Shown here piece by piece: positions 45,240 through 52,109 of a stretch of 64,000 bases of DNA (the stretch's first letter is position 1; the number at the start of each line of letters is the position of its first letter). A model generated the notes under the pieces. It worked only from the letters and a program-made list of their open reading frames with translations. It did not search any database and was not told the origin of the DNA. Source of the DNA: Anaerotignum lactatifermentans (lineage in GTDB: Bacteria > Bacillota > Clostridia > Lachnospirales > Anaerotignaceae). Position numbers and translations under genes: made by a program. The stretch lies in the NCBI RefSeq assembly GCF_016902535.1, contig NZ_JACSNY010000012.1, forward strand, positions 1-64,000, read 5' to 3'.

Positions 45240-45506
45240 CTATCTGCCCAAAAACGCCATCATCTGCTGGAGCTGCTGCCGTTCTCCGGGGGACATGCTT
45301 TCCGTCAGCGCCAGAAAGAGGGCGTTTTGCTCCTCTTTGGACAAACTGCCGCCGGCCGCCAGCTTTTCCCCGTACTCTAAAAATACGTCCAGCCGTTCCA
45401 TGCCGGCTTTCCCCCTACTTTTTTCCTGCGCTTCCCGCAGCAGGCGCAGACGTTCCTCCCCCAGCGCCTGAATCTCCGGTTTTTCCCATATAGATGCCAT
45501 AGCCAT
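45240..45506 (-). CDS. Unknown helical protein (88 residues) next to the interrupted protease
   Basis: Soluble, all-helical and charged. The C-terminal part (ALFLALTESMSPGERQQLQQ) resembles repeats in the adjacent 174-residue protein and in the gene at 52804. Its ATG lies inside the end of the upstream gene, 92 bases before that gene's stop, with AAAAAGGAG as ribosome site, so the two are translated from overlapping frames. Function unknown; association with the S8 protease system is inferred from position. Confidence 0.7.
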   Translation of the reverse strand: MAMASIWEKPEIQALGEERLRLLREAQEKSRGKAGMERLDVFLEYGEKLAAGGSLSKEEQNALFLALTESMSPGERQQLQQMMAFLGR

Positions 45507-45939
45507 TCTCCTTTTTCTGTAAGATCTGTCTGACTTCCATGACCTTTAAGATCAAATCCAGATTGCGGCTCTCCTCCCCGGAAAGACAAGGGCGGATGGC
45601 CGCCAGCAGTTTTCTGCGGCGCAATGCCGGACTTTCCTCCCGGCGGCTACGGGCCTCCAGCGCGCTGCCTTCCAGTACCCGCCGCATCTGCATCAGCCGC
45701 ACCACCACATAAAGATCCTTCTGGTATTCCTGATCCAGAAAGGGGATGGCGGCAAAGAGCATCCTCTCCCCTTTTGTCTCATCAAAAACCGACGTGCCTT
45801 CCGCCGGCGGCTCTGCCTGTTCCGCAGGCGGCGAACCACCCATCAGCCTGCGCAGCCGTTCTACCCGGCGCAGCATTTGCAGGCCCTCGGCCCCCTGCAG
45901 CAGCTCCGTCCACTGTACGTCCTTTTCCTCCATGGACAC
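45415..45939 (-). CDS. Unknown protein with two helical repeats (174 residues)
   Basis: Soluble protein with two related segments of about 35 residues: one with MLFAAIPFLDQEYQKDLY (about 60-95), one with KLLAAIRPCLSGEESRNLDL (about 108-143). Each looks like a helical hairpin. The final 30 residues are Gly/Ala/Ser-rich and overlap the next gene in another frame, so the original stop may have been lost. It is divergent from the split S8 protease gene, 117 bases away. Confidence 0.72.
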   Translation of the reverse strand: MSMEEKDVQWTELLQGAEGLQMLRRVERLRRLMGGSPPAEQAEPPAEGTSVFDETKGERMLFAAIPFLDQEYQKDLYVVVRLMQMRRVLEGSALEARSRREESPALRRRKLLAAIRPCLSGEESRNLDLILKVMEVRQILQKKENGYGIYMGKTGDSGAGGGTSAPAAGSAGKK

Positions 45940-46056
45940 AGACCTCCTCTGTCCTCTCTTTTCCTATGCTTATGAGCCAAGGCGCAAAAAAATGCCCCAT
46001 CCAGTCCCAAAGCGGCAGGTTTTACATACTAATAAAGGAGAAAGGAGGTTTTTCCC

Positions 46057-46242
46057 ATGGCATACACCCAGGCCCGCTCCTCCGTCCCCACCGGCAGAGG
46101 CGTGGGCATCGCCATACTGGACACCGGCATCTCTCCCGTGGCCGACTTTACCCAGCCGGAAAACAGAATCGTCTGCTTCCGTGATCTGGTCAACCACCGG
46201 ACACGGCCCTACGACGACAACGGACACGGCACTCATGTCACG
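46057..46242 (+). pseudogene. S8 subtilisin-family protease, 5' part (interrupted)
   Basis: Codons 1-62 of an intracellular-type subtilase. GRGVGIAILDTGIS supplies catalytic Asp22; DDNGHGTHVT supplies catalytic His57. A strong ribosome site (AAAGGAGAAAGGAGG) precedes the ATG. After Thr62 the reading frame enters foreign sequence and ends at 46299 after 18 unrelated residues, so no active enzyme can be made from this copy. The remaining codons continue in the same frame at 52108. No signal peptide. The gene is probably dormant until excision of the intervening DNA, or permanently broken. Confidence 0.9.
46234..46242 (+). repeat. Left junction repeat of the intervening element (attL core)
   Basis: CATGTCACG, identical to 52099-52107 at the right junction, reading His-Val-Thr in the protease frame at both places. 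Two further bases match with one mismatch (ACTCATG versus ACCCATG). Confidence 0.85.
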
Positions 46243-46259
46243 TATTTTCCCCATGACAA

Positions 46260-46285
46260 AGATCCCCAGCGCAAAACGCCGGGGA
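46260..46285 (-). terminator. Hairpin after the TRAP operon
   Basis: TCCCCAGCG and CGCCGGGGA pair across CAAAA, with TCTTTGTC after it on the reverse strand. It lies at the left element end downstream of dctM and may stop TRAP transcripts before they enter the protease fragment antisense. Confidence 0.5.
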
Positions 46286-46345
46286 CCTTCGGTCAATGAG
46301 TGATATACAATCATTTATCAGGAGTCTTATTTCATTTTCCGGCCG

Positions 46346-46426
46346 TCAATGGAACATAACCAGCGCGGCCAGAATGATGACGCTGGCGCCGATGAGACGG
46401 CTGCCCAGCTCCATACGCCACTGCAT
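46346..46426 (-). CDS. Possible 26-residue hydrophobic peptide after dctM
   Basis: ATG preceded by AAGGGGGAAGAG, 26 codons and TGA, 19 bases after dctM. The product is one short hydrophobic helix (LIGASVIILAALVMF). Tiny membrane peptides sometimes stabilise transporters, but a chance frame is also possible. Confidence 0.35.
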   Translation of the reverse strand: MQWRMELGSRLIGASVIILAALVMFH

Positions 46427-46445
46427 CGCTCTTCCCCCTTTTCTC

Positions 46446-47738
46446 TTAACCCATCAGATTGGGCAGGAACATGGAAATCGCGGGAACATAAGTAATCAGC
46501 AGCAAAGTCGCGATCATCAGTACCAGGAAGGGGACAATCCCCTTGATGACCACATCCAGCGTCGTTTCCCCGACACGGGAGGCGACGAAGAGGTTAACAC
46601 CCAGAGGCGGTGTAATAAAGCCGATGGCCAGGTTGGTTACCATGATGATGCCGAAATGGATGGGATCTACCCCCAGAGCGGTTACCACAGGGAACAGGAT
46701 GGGCGCCAGAATCATGATGGCGCATACTGTTTCCATGAAACAGCCTACCAGCAGAAGCAGCAGGTTGATGAGCAGCAGAATGATGATCTTGCTGTCTGTC
46801 ATGGAAGTCAGCAGTGTGGCAACGGTGGTAGGGATACGGCCCAGAGTCAGGACCTTGGAGAAGCCTGTTGCGCAGCCGATTACCACCAGAATGGTCGCTG
46901 TGGTCTCGCAGGCTCTTTTTGTTACGTCCAGCAGATCCTTGAAATTCAGTTCCTTATATACGAACAGACCGATAATCAGACTGTATACTACGGAAACCGC
47001 CGCCGCTTCGGTGGGGGTAAAGATACCGCCGTAGATACCGCCCAGGATGATAACGGGAGACAGCAGCGCCCATTTGCCCTTCCATACCTCTTTCAGGGCA
47101 CGCTTCGCGCTGAAAGGCTCTGTATCGCCTTTGTAGCCCGCTTTCTTTGCATAGAAATAGCTGTAGAAAATCAGAACCAGACCGATCAGAATACCGGGGA
47201 TGAAGCCCGCCAAAAACAGGGAGCTTACGGAGCTGTTTACCGTTACGGAGTAAACAACCATTGGGATACTGGGCGGGATGATAACGCCGATAGAGCCTGC
47301 CGCCGCAATCAATGCCAGTACAAATTTCTTATCATAGCCCTTCTGCAGCATGGTAGGCACAACCATACCGCCGACAGCGGCAACTGTCGCCGGGCCGGAG
47401 CCGGAAATGGCCGCGAAGAACATACAAACAACTACGGTCACGATAGCAAGACCGCCGCTGATCCGGCCAAAAAATACATTGGCTACATCCAGCAGCCGTT
47501 TGGAAATACCGCCGCCGCTCATCAGTTCCCCGGCGAATACAAAGAAGGGGATCGCCATGATGGGAAAGGAATCAACGCCGGTGACCATATTTCTGGCTAC
47601 AAAGCCCAGCGTCAGCTGGTCTGTGAATAAAATATACGCAAGGGATGCGATCCCCAGTGAAAACCCGATGGGTATTGTCAGTACAAGACTGATAATCAAA
47701 GTAATAAATACAACCGCAGCAATAGCACCTGTTGTCAT
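46446..47738 (-). CDS. dctM: TRAP transporter large permease (DctM type)
   Basis: Membrane protein of 430 residues with about 12 helices. PIMAIPFFVFAGELMSGGGI, the GSGPATVAAVGGMVVP stretch and the ITPPLGVNLFVAS motif are hallmarks of DctM/SiaM subunits. It forms the Na+-driven transport channel of a tripartite ATP-independent importer. The start overlaps the dctQ stop by four bases. Substrate is an organic or sugar acid but cannot be specified. It is cargo of the element splitting the protease. Confidence 0.95.
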   Translation of the reverse strand: MTTGAIAAVVFITLIISLVLTIPIGFSLGIASLAYILFTDQLTLGFVARNMVTGVDSFPIMAIPFFVFAGELMSGGGISKRLLDVANVFFGRISGGLAIVTVVVCMFFAAISGSGPATVAAVGGMVVPTMLQKGYDKKFVLALIAAAGSIGVIIPPSIPMVVYSVTVNSSVSSLFLAGFIPGILIGLVLIFYSYFYAKKAGYKGDTEPFSAKRALKEVWKGKWALLSPVIILGGIYGGIFTPTEAAAVSVVYSLIIGLFVYKELNFKDLLDVTKRACETTATILVVIGCATGFSKVLTLGRIPTTVATLLTSMTDSKIIILLLINLLLLLVGCFMETVCAIMILAPILFPVVTALGVDPIHFGIIMVTNLAIGFITPPLGVNLFVASRVGETTLDVVIKGIVPFLVLMIATLLLITYVPAISMFLPNLMG

Positions 47739-48223
47739 GCGTCCTGCACCTCCTCATGCTTGTGTAAACCTTTGATTCTTCTTACGATGCACTGCACCTG
47801 ACGGATGGATGTCAGAGCAAACCCGATCAGGGGCGCGCAGTATACAAACTGCATGGGCACGTGCAGAGCGGGAGAGATCTGTCCGCTGGCGGAGATCTTC
47901 TGGAATACCGTCACGGAAGTCACCGCGATGAATACGGAGAATGCCAGAACGATGATCTCGCTGAGGATCTCAATATAGGGACGCAGCTTTTTGGGATACA
48001 GATTGATGGCCGCGTCGATACGGATATGGGCTTCCCGTCTTGCCGTATAGGCCACAGAGAAGTATACCAGCCATACAAAGAGATATCTTGCCAATTCCTC
48101 GGACCATGTCAGGGAATTGCCGAATACATAACGCATTACCACCTGAATGAAGATGATAATACTCATCAAAAACATCAGCGGCACAATAAAGCACGCCTCC
48201 AAATGCTCGTTCAGAAATTTCAT
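47735..48223 (-). CDS. dctQ: TRAP transporter small permease (DctQ type)
   Basis: Membrane protein of 162 residues with four helices; the VVMRYVFGNSLTWSEELARYLFVW pattern (in parts) is the DctQ signature. It pairs with DctM in the membrane. ATG 48223 follows AAGGAAGGGTAGG; a longer frame upstream overlaps dctP and is rejected. Operon order dctP-dctQ-dctM. Confidence 0.94.
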   Translation of the reverse strand: MKFLNEHLEACFIVPLMFLMSIIIFIQVVMRYVFGNSLTWSEELARYLFVWLVYFSVAYTARREAHIRIDAAINLYPKKLRPYIEILSEIIVLAFSVFIAVTSVTVFQKISASGQISPALHVPMQFVYCAPLIGFALTSIRQVQCIVRRIKGLHKHEEVQDA

Positions 48224-48239
48224 ACCTACCCTTCCTTTC

Positions 48240-49370
48240 TTACTGCTGTGCTTCCACGGCGTCATCAGGATATTTCAGCTTGGCCTTTTCCACTTCGCTG
48301 TACAGCAGATCCACCACTTCGGGGTGCTCTACCTTTGTATAGGCCAGATCCTTGATGCCCGCACAGGCTGCCTTCATTTCTTCCACAGTTTCGTCGCTCA
48401 GTTCGCTGTAATTCATACCGGGATAATTTTTAATGTTTTCCAAAGCCACCGCTTCGTACTCGGAACACCGTTCTCTTTCATAAGCCACTGCCTCATCAGA
48501 CACCTTCAGGACGATCTCCTGCTGTTCCGGCGTCAGTTCATTAAAGCGCGCCTGGCTCATCAGAATGATGTAAGGAGAGTAGATATGTTTTGTATATACA
48601 TAATATTTCTGCACCTCGCAGAATTTAGACTGCCATGTCAGTTCCGCGCCGTTGTCCTGCCCGTCTACAGTACCCTGCTGCAAAGCGGTAAACAGTTCCG
48701 TAAAGGCCATAGGGGTGGGGTTGGCGCCATATGCTTTCCACTGTGCCAGCTGCAGTTCGTTTTCCATGATTCTGATTTTCAGCCCCTCCAGGTCGCTCAT
48801 AGACTCGATGGGACGGTCTGTTGTGGAAAGTGTGCGGAAAGAGTTTTCCTGCCACTGCAGCAGCTGGAAGCCTACCTCACTGAGCTGCTCGCCCAGATAA
48901 TCTCCCAAAGCGCCGTCCAGCACTTCGTATACCTGCTGTTTGTTGTCAAACAACCAAGGGATGTCCAGACAGAAAATATCGTTGCAGAAAGACGCTACGG
49001 TAGCGTTCGTTGCCAGCACGATGTCGTAATCGCCGAACTGACAGCTTTCCAGCAGTTCTCTCTCGCCGCCCAGAACGTTGTCCGTATAAATATCTACGGT
49101 CATGGTACCCTGAGATTCCTGCTCAATACGCATTTTGAAGTATTTTGCCGCGTCGATGGTAGCAGGCGCGTTGCCCAGCGCGTAAATCAGATGTTTACAG
49201 TCATCTGTCAGTTCCACACCGGAATCAAAATTAACTGCTTCTACCTTCTTTTCTACGAAACCGCTGCTGGAAGCAGGCTCCGTACCTTCCTGGCTCTCCT
49301 CTTTGCCGCAGCCGACCGCTCCAAAAAGCATCCCTGCCGCCAGAAGAAAGGCCAATCCTCTTTTGATCAT
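48240..49370 (-). CDS. dctP: TRAP transporter substrate-binding lipoprotein (DctP type)
   Basis: Lipoprotein of 376 residues. Signal peptide with lipobox LFGAVGC anchors Cys21; a Glu/Ser linker follows. The binding domain contains NVLGGERELLESCQFGDYD and the carboxylate-binding Arg region LKIRIMENELQLAQW, then MAFTELFTALQQGTVDGQ. A lipid-anchored binding protein is the Gram-positive form of DctP. First gene of the TRAP operon, divergent from its likely regulator. Confidence 0.95.
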   Translation of the reverse strand: MIKRGLAFLLAAGMLFGAVGCGKEESQEGTEPASSSGFVEKKVEAVNFDSGVELTDDCKHLIYALGNAPATIDAAKYFKMRIEQESQGTMTVDIYTDNVLGGERELLESCQFGDYDIVLATNATVASFCNDIFCLDIPWLFDNKQQVYEVLDGALGDYLGEQLSEVGFQLLQWQENSFRTLSTTDRPIESMSDLEGLKIRIMENELQLAQWKAYGANPTPMAFTELFTALQQGTVDGQDNGAELTWQSKFCEVQKYYVYTKHIYSPYIILMSQARFNELTPEQQEIVLKVSDEAVAYERERCSEYEAVALENIKNYPGMNYSELSDETVEEMKAACAGIKDLAYTKVEHPEVVDLLYSEVEKAKLKYPDDAVEAQQ

Positions 49371-49855
49371 ACAAATTCCTCCCTCATATATTATGTTTCC
49401 CCTTGCTGCGGCAAAGCAGAGTAAAGTGCATTTTTTGTCTGCATAAATCTTATTTGCCGCAAATGAATCTTCTTTCGAGATTCCTTTAAACTTTATTTAA
49501 TTATAATTAAGCAGTTATTAAATTTCAATTAGCATAAATTATCAATAAATAAACCTCTTTTTTGTTTAAACAAAACATCCATGTACTTCTTTAAAGTTTT
49601 AAAATTATAAAATAAAACATTTTTCCCAAAAAAAGCATCTATTTTCCATATTTCTCCATAGGAAAAAGTGCATTTCACACAAAAACATCTGTTTATTTGT
49701 GCATTTTTAACTGATTCCATATTAAAAAAATGTATATTTTACGGAAATAGTACCCACAAAAAAGGATTCCATATTGAAATTTCGCTCCATTCGTTTTACA
49801 ATAGAATTTGAAATCTGTATCACCCATTGACTATATCGAAAAGGAGGTAGGCAAT
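49371..49855. promoter_or_regulatory. Divergent regulatory region between dctP and gntR
   Basis: AT-rich stretch of 485 bases, low in GC compared with neighbours. Reverse promoter for dctP: TTGAAA (49523-49528), 17 bases, TATAAT (49500-49505), leaving a leader of about 120 bases. Forward promoter for gntR: TTGAAA (49774-49779), 17 bases, TACAAT (49797-49802). Three direct copies of TTCCATATT lie at 49644, 49715 and 49767, the last touching the gntR -35; these may be regulator sites. No gene seen in it. Confidence 0.75.
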
Positions 49856-50530
49856 ATGGGGGAAAAGATGACTTTGGCGGACCAGATCTATCAGGATTTG
49901 AAACAGGAGATTTCCAATCAGGAACTGGCTTCCGGCGAAAAGATCAATATCAAGGAACTGGCAAGAAAGTACGGCGTCAGTGATACGCCTGTCAAGCAGG
50001 CGCTGCAGCGTCTGGCGGAAGAAAAACTTGTCGTCAACACGCCCAATAAGGGAATGAGCGTTCGTTCCTTCAATCCCAGGGAACTGAACGACGTATTCGA
50101 TATTCGTCTGATGCTGGACACCTTCTTTATTCCGGATATTATTTCCGCACTCAATTACAACGATAAGCTGCGGCAGCAGCTTCTGGATAATCTGGCCCAA
50201 CAGAAGGAATTTATCGAAAACAGTACTTCCGACCGGGAGGCGGAACGGTATTTCCAGCTGGATATGGAATTCCACACGCTGTTTTTAACGGCTTCCGGCA
50301 ATAAAAAGGCCGTGGAGATCCTGACGGATCTGCATCCCTTTACATTATCCACCGGTTCCTATTACAGCCAGCCCCACTACCGGGACTGCGAATGTGTAGC
50401 GGAACACGAGGCCATTCTGAACGCGGTTATGGCGGCGGACGCTGCGGCATTAAAAACCGCGGTAGAGACTCATATCAACAATTCCAGAAGAGCCTTTCAG
50501 CTGATTTTCAAGCTGAATCAAATGATCTGA
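49856..50530 (+). CDS. GntR/FadR-type regulator with FCD domain
   Basis: Regulator of 224 residues. The winged helix-turn-helix is at about 6-70 (NIKELARKYGVSDTPVKQAL), followed by an all-helical FCD ligand domain with metal-binding residues (DMEFHTLFLTASGN, then CVAEHEAILNAV and ETHINNSRRAF). FCD regulators sense carboxylates or sugar acids, fitting a TRAP substrate. ATG 49856 follows AAAAGGAGG. Divergent from dctPQM inside the same element, so probably its local regulator. Confidence 0.92.
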   Translation: MGEKMTLADQIYQDLKQEISNQELASGEKINIKELARKYGVSDTPVKQALQRLAEEKLVVNTPNKGMSVRSFNPRELNDVFDIRLMLDTFFIPDIISALNYNDKLRQQLLDNLAQQKEFIENSTSDREAERYFQLDMEFHTLFLTASGNKKAVEILTDLHPFTLSTGSYYSQPHYRDCECVAEHEAILNAVMAADAAALKTAVETHINNSRRAFQLIFKLNQMI

Positions 50531-50610
50531 CAACGGTTTTCTCATCCGGAAGGCACAAAAAAAGGAAGAAACCCGCACATACACGGGAACATCCTCATAA
50601 GAAAGCAAAT

Positions 50611-50680
50611 ATTGCCGGAATCCTCGTAAAACAAAGAGGATTCCGGCAATTCTATTTTGACGGAAATGATTATCTTATGA
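50611..50680 (+). repeat. Dispersed hairpin repeat, copy B
   Basis: Perfect stem ATTGCCGGAATCCTC/GAGGATTCCGGCAAT with a 10-base loop, then TCTATTTTGACGGAAATGATTATCTTATGA in parts, matching copy A at 5712 over most positions. It lies inside the intervening element between gntR and the recombinase and can terminate both. Confidence 0.75.
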
Positions 50681-50701
50681 AGACTGCTTCGTTTCTTCCT
50701 T

Positions 50702-51649
50702 TTATTCCGGCTCCCGCCCTCGGCGTTCTCCTGCCGGCGGAGGGAAATATCCCTTTCTGCCCCGGGCCGCCTGCCCAAAGACCTCCGGCGTTACCAAAGG
50801 CGGATGGGTATTTCGTACCACGATCCATTCCCGGGGCGGGCAGGCCCTTGTTTTTCGACTCTTATAGCTGACTTTCTTTTCCTTTCCCTGCACCATATGT
50901 CCCAGGTAAACGGGATGGGACAGCATTTTCCGTATGGTTGTAACGGCCCAGACAGAATTCTCCCGTCGGCCCAGGTCCTGGCCTCGTTTGCGTTTCCACT
51001 GCGATGGCGTCTCCACGCCCAGCGCCGTCAATCGGACGGCAATCTTCCGGCTGGACAGGCCGCCGGCGGCATAGGCAAAGATTCTGCGCACCACCGCCGC
51101 CGTTTCCGGCTCCGGCAACAGCCGATGGCGGTCGGCCGGGTCCTTCCGATAGCCATAGGGGGCATAGTTGCCCAAAAACTGCCCCTGCTCCATTTTCCGC
51201 CGGAACACCGCCCGGATATTTTCCGACAGCTCCTCGCTGTACCATTCGTTGACCAGACTGTTGATCTGTCTGGCTTTTTTATTTTCCTTCCGGGCGGTAT
51301 CCACACCGTCTACCACTGTAACGAAGCGGACCCCCCACAGCGGAAACAGCTCATGGAGATAACGCTCCGCCGTGGCCATATTTCTGGTGAATCGTGACTG
51401 GGTCTTGCAGAGGATAATGGAAAACCGGCCCTCCGCCGCGTCCCGCAGCAGCGCCTGGAAGCCGGGCCGATCCTCCCGCAGCCCCGAATAATCCTCATCG
51501 GCATATACCCCAGCAACCTCCCAGCCTCTGGTTCCGGCATAGGCCAGCAGCAGACTTTTCTGGTTGGAGATGCTCTGACTTTCCTCTCCCACCGCCATGC
51601 CCGCGTCCTCCACAGACAACCGGCAATACAGCGCCGCCCGTTCCCTCAT
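50702..51649 (-). CDS. Serine recombinase (SpoIVCA/large-resolvase type), short form
   Basis: Site-specific recombinase of 315 residues. Resolvase domain with nucleophile Ser12 in ALYCRLSVED, then the YSGLREDRPGFQALLRD and CKTQSRFTRN catalytic motifs. A recombinase domain follows (PYGYRKDP, IRKMLSHPVYLGHM). The protein stops where large serine recombinases usually begin a zinc ribbon and coiled coil, so it is shorter than the 450-550 residues normal for the family. ATG 51649 follows AAAGGAGGGG. As the only recombinase in the element it is the candidate for its integration and excision. Confidence 0.93.
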   Translation of the reverse strand: MRERAALYCRLSVEDAGMAVGEESQSISNQKSLLLAYAGTRGWEVAGVYADEDYSGLREDRPGFQALLRDAAEGRFSIILCKTQSRFTRNMATAERYLHELFPLWGVRFVTVVDGVDTARKENKKARQINSLVNEWYSEELSENIRAVFRRKMEQGQFLGNYAPYGYRKDPADRHRLLPEPETAAVVRRIFAYAAGGLSSRKIAVRLTALGVETPSQWKRKRGQDLGRRENSVWAVTTIRKMLSHPVYLGHMVQGKEKKVSYKSRKTRACPPREWIVVRNTHPPLVTPEVFGQAARGRKGYFPPPAGERRGREPE

Positions 51650-51694
51650 AAATCGCCCCTCCTTTGACACTATCCTATGAAGGGGCAAAAAAAA

Positions 51695-51734
51695 ATAAAA
51701 CCGTTTCCGAATCCACGGAAAACGGTTTTATTAT
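51695..51734. terminator. Bidirectional terminator inside the element
   Basis: AATAAAACCGTTTCCG and CGGAAAACGGTTTTATT form a stem with loop AATCCA, between the zinc-ribbon gene and the recombinase gene. Confidence 0.85.
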
Positions 51735-51749
51735 AATCTTCCTTATGTA

Positions 51750-52016
51750 TTATAATCCTTTAAACAGATATTTCTGGCAGCCGGGACAGGTGGTGTCCTC
51801 CTGCAATTTTCTGCGGCAGTCCAGTTTCTTGCCGCAATGGGGACATACATAAGTCTTGGTCTCCAAAAAGAAGTCCAGCACCACAAAAGCGACCATCAAA
51901 AGCCAGTTATGCAAAAATACAAAACTGATTGCTGCCGCAAGCAATAAAACAATGCTGATTTTCTGAAATTTCTTATATTTCTGGTATAAAACCCGTCCGT
52001 TCTCTGGTAATTGCAC
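51750..52016 (-). CDS. Zinc-ribbon membrane protein at element end
   Basis: An 88-residue product starting at GTG (52016), supported by AAAAAGGAGG seven bases upstream. Two membrane helices (about 20-37 and 38-52) are followed by a zinc-ribbon with CPHCGKKLDCRRKL and CPGCQKYLFKGL. The frame is open further upstream across the junction, but that part is not translated from a good site. The recombinase lacks its usual zinc ribbon; this protein supplies a separate ribbon, though it is membrane-bound, so a partnership is only speculative. Confidence 0.78.
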   Translation of the reverse strand: MQLPENGRVLYQKYKKFQKISIVLLLAAAISFVFLHNWLLMVAFVVLDFFLETKTYVCPHCGKKLDCRRKLQEDTTCPGCQKYLFKGL

Positions 52017-52090
52017 AATTTTTGCCTCCTTTTTCTGCCGGCTTCTGTATCTATTGTATCCCATCCCCCGAAAAAAAGCAATATAAACTT

Positions 52091-52109
52091 CCGTGACCCA
52101 TGTCACGGG
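52091..52109 (+). repeat. Right junction of the element with dyad (attR)
   Basis: CCGTGAC-CCAT-GTCACGG forms a perfect 7-bp dyad containing the repeat copy CATGTCACG (52099-52107). Such dyads are usual at serine recombinase crossover sites. Confidence 0.75.

Larger units (their letters stand above)
46243..52107. mobile_element. Intervening element (5,865 bp) splitting the S8 protease gene
   Basis: The segment lies between two parts of one gene and is bounded by a 9-base direct repeat. Removing one repeat copy and everything between restores the protease frame exactly (…HGTHVT-GIACGSG…). It encodes a serine recombinase near its right end, a zinc-ribbon membrane protein at the right end, and a TRAP transporter with GntR regulator as cargo. 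There are no terminal inverted repeats of transposon type and no phage structural or conjugation genes. The structure resembles skin-like recombinase elements that interrupt sporulation genes. Whether it still excises cannot be seen here. Confidence 0.88.

Noticed and set aside
45950-46056. Mother-cell sigma factor promoter (CATACTAAT) before the protease 5' part
   Set aside because: The -10-like sequence has at least two mismatches to sigma-E or sigma-K consensus and no convincing -35; left as unproven.
46346-46348. Insertion sequence or transposon ends at the element boundary
   Set aside because: No terminal inverted repeats or transposase; the 9-base in-frame repeat and serine recombinase fit site-specific recombination instead.
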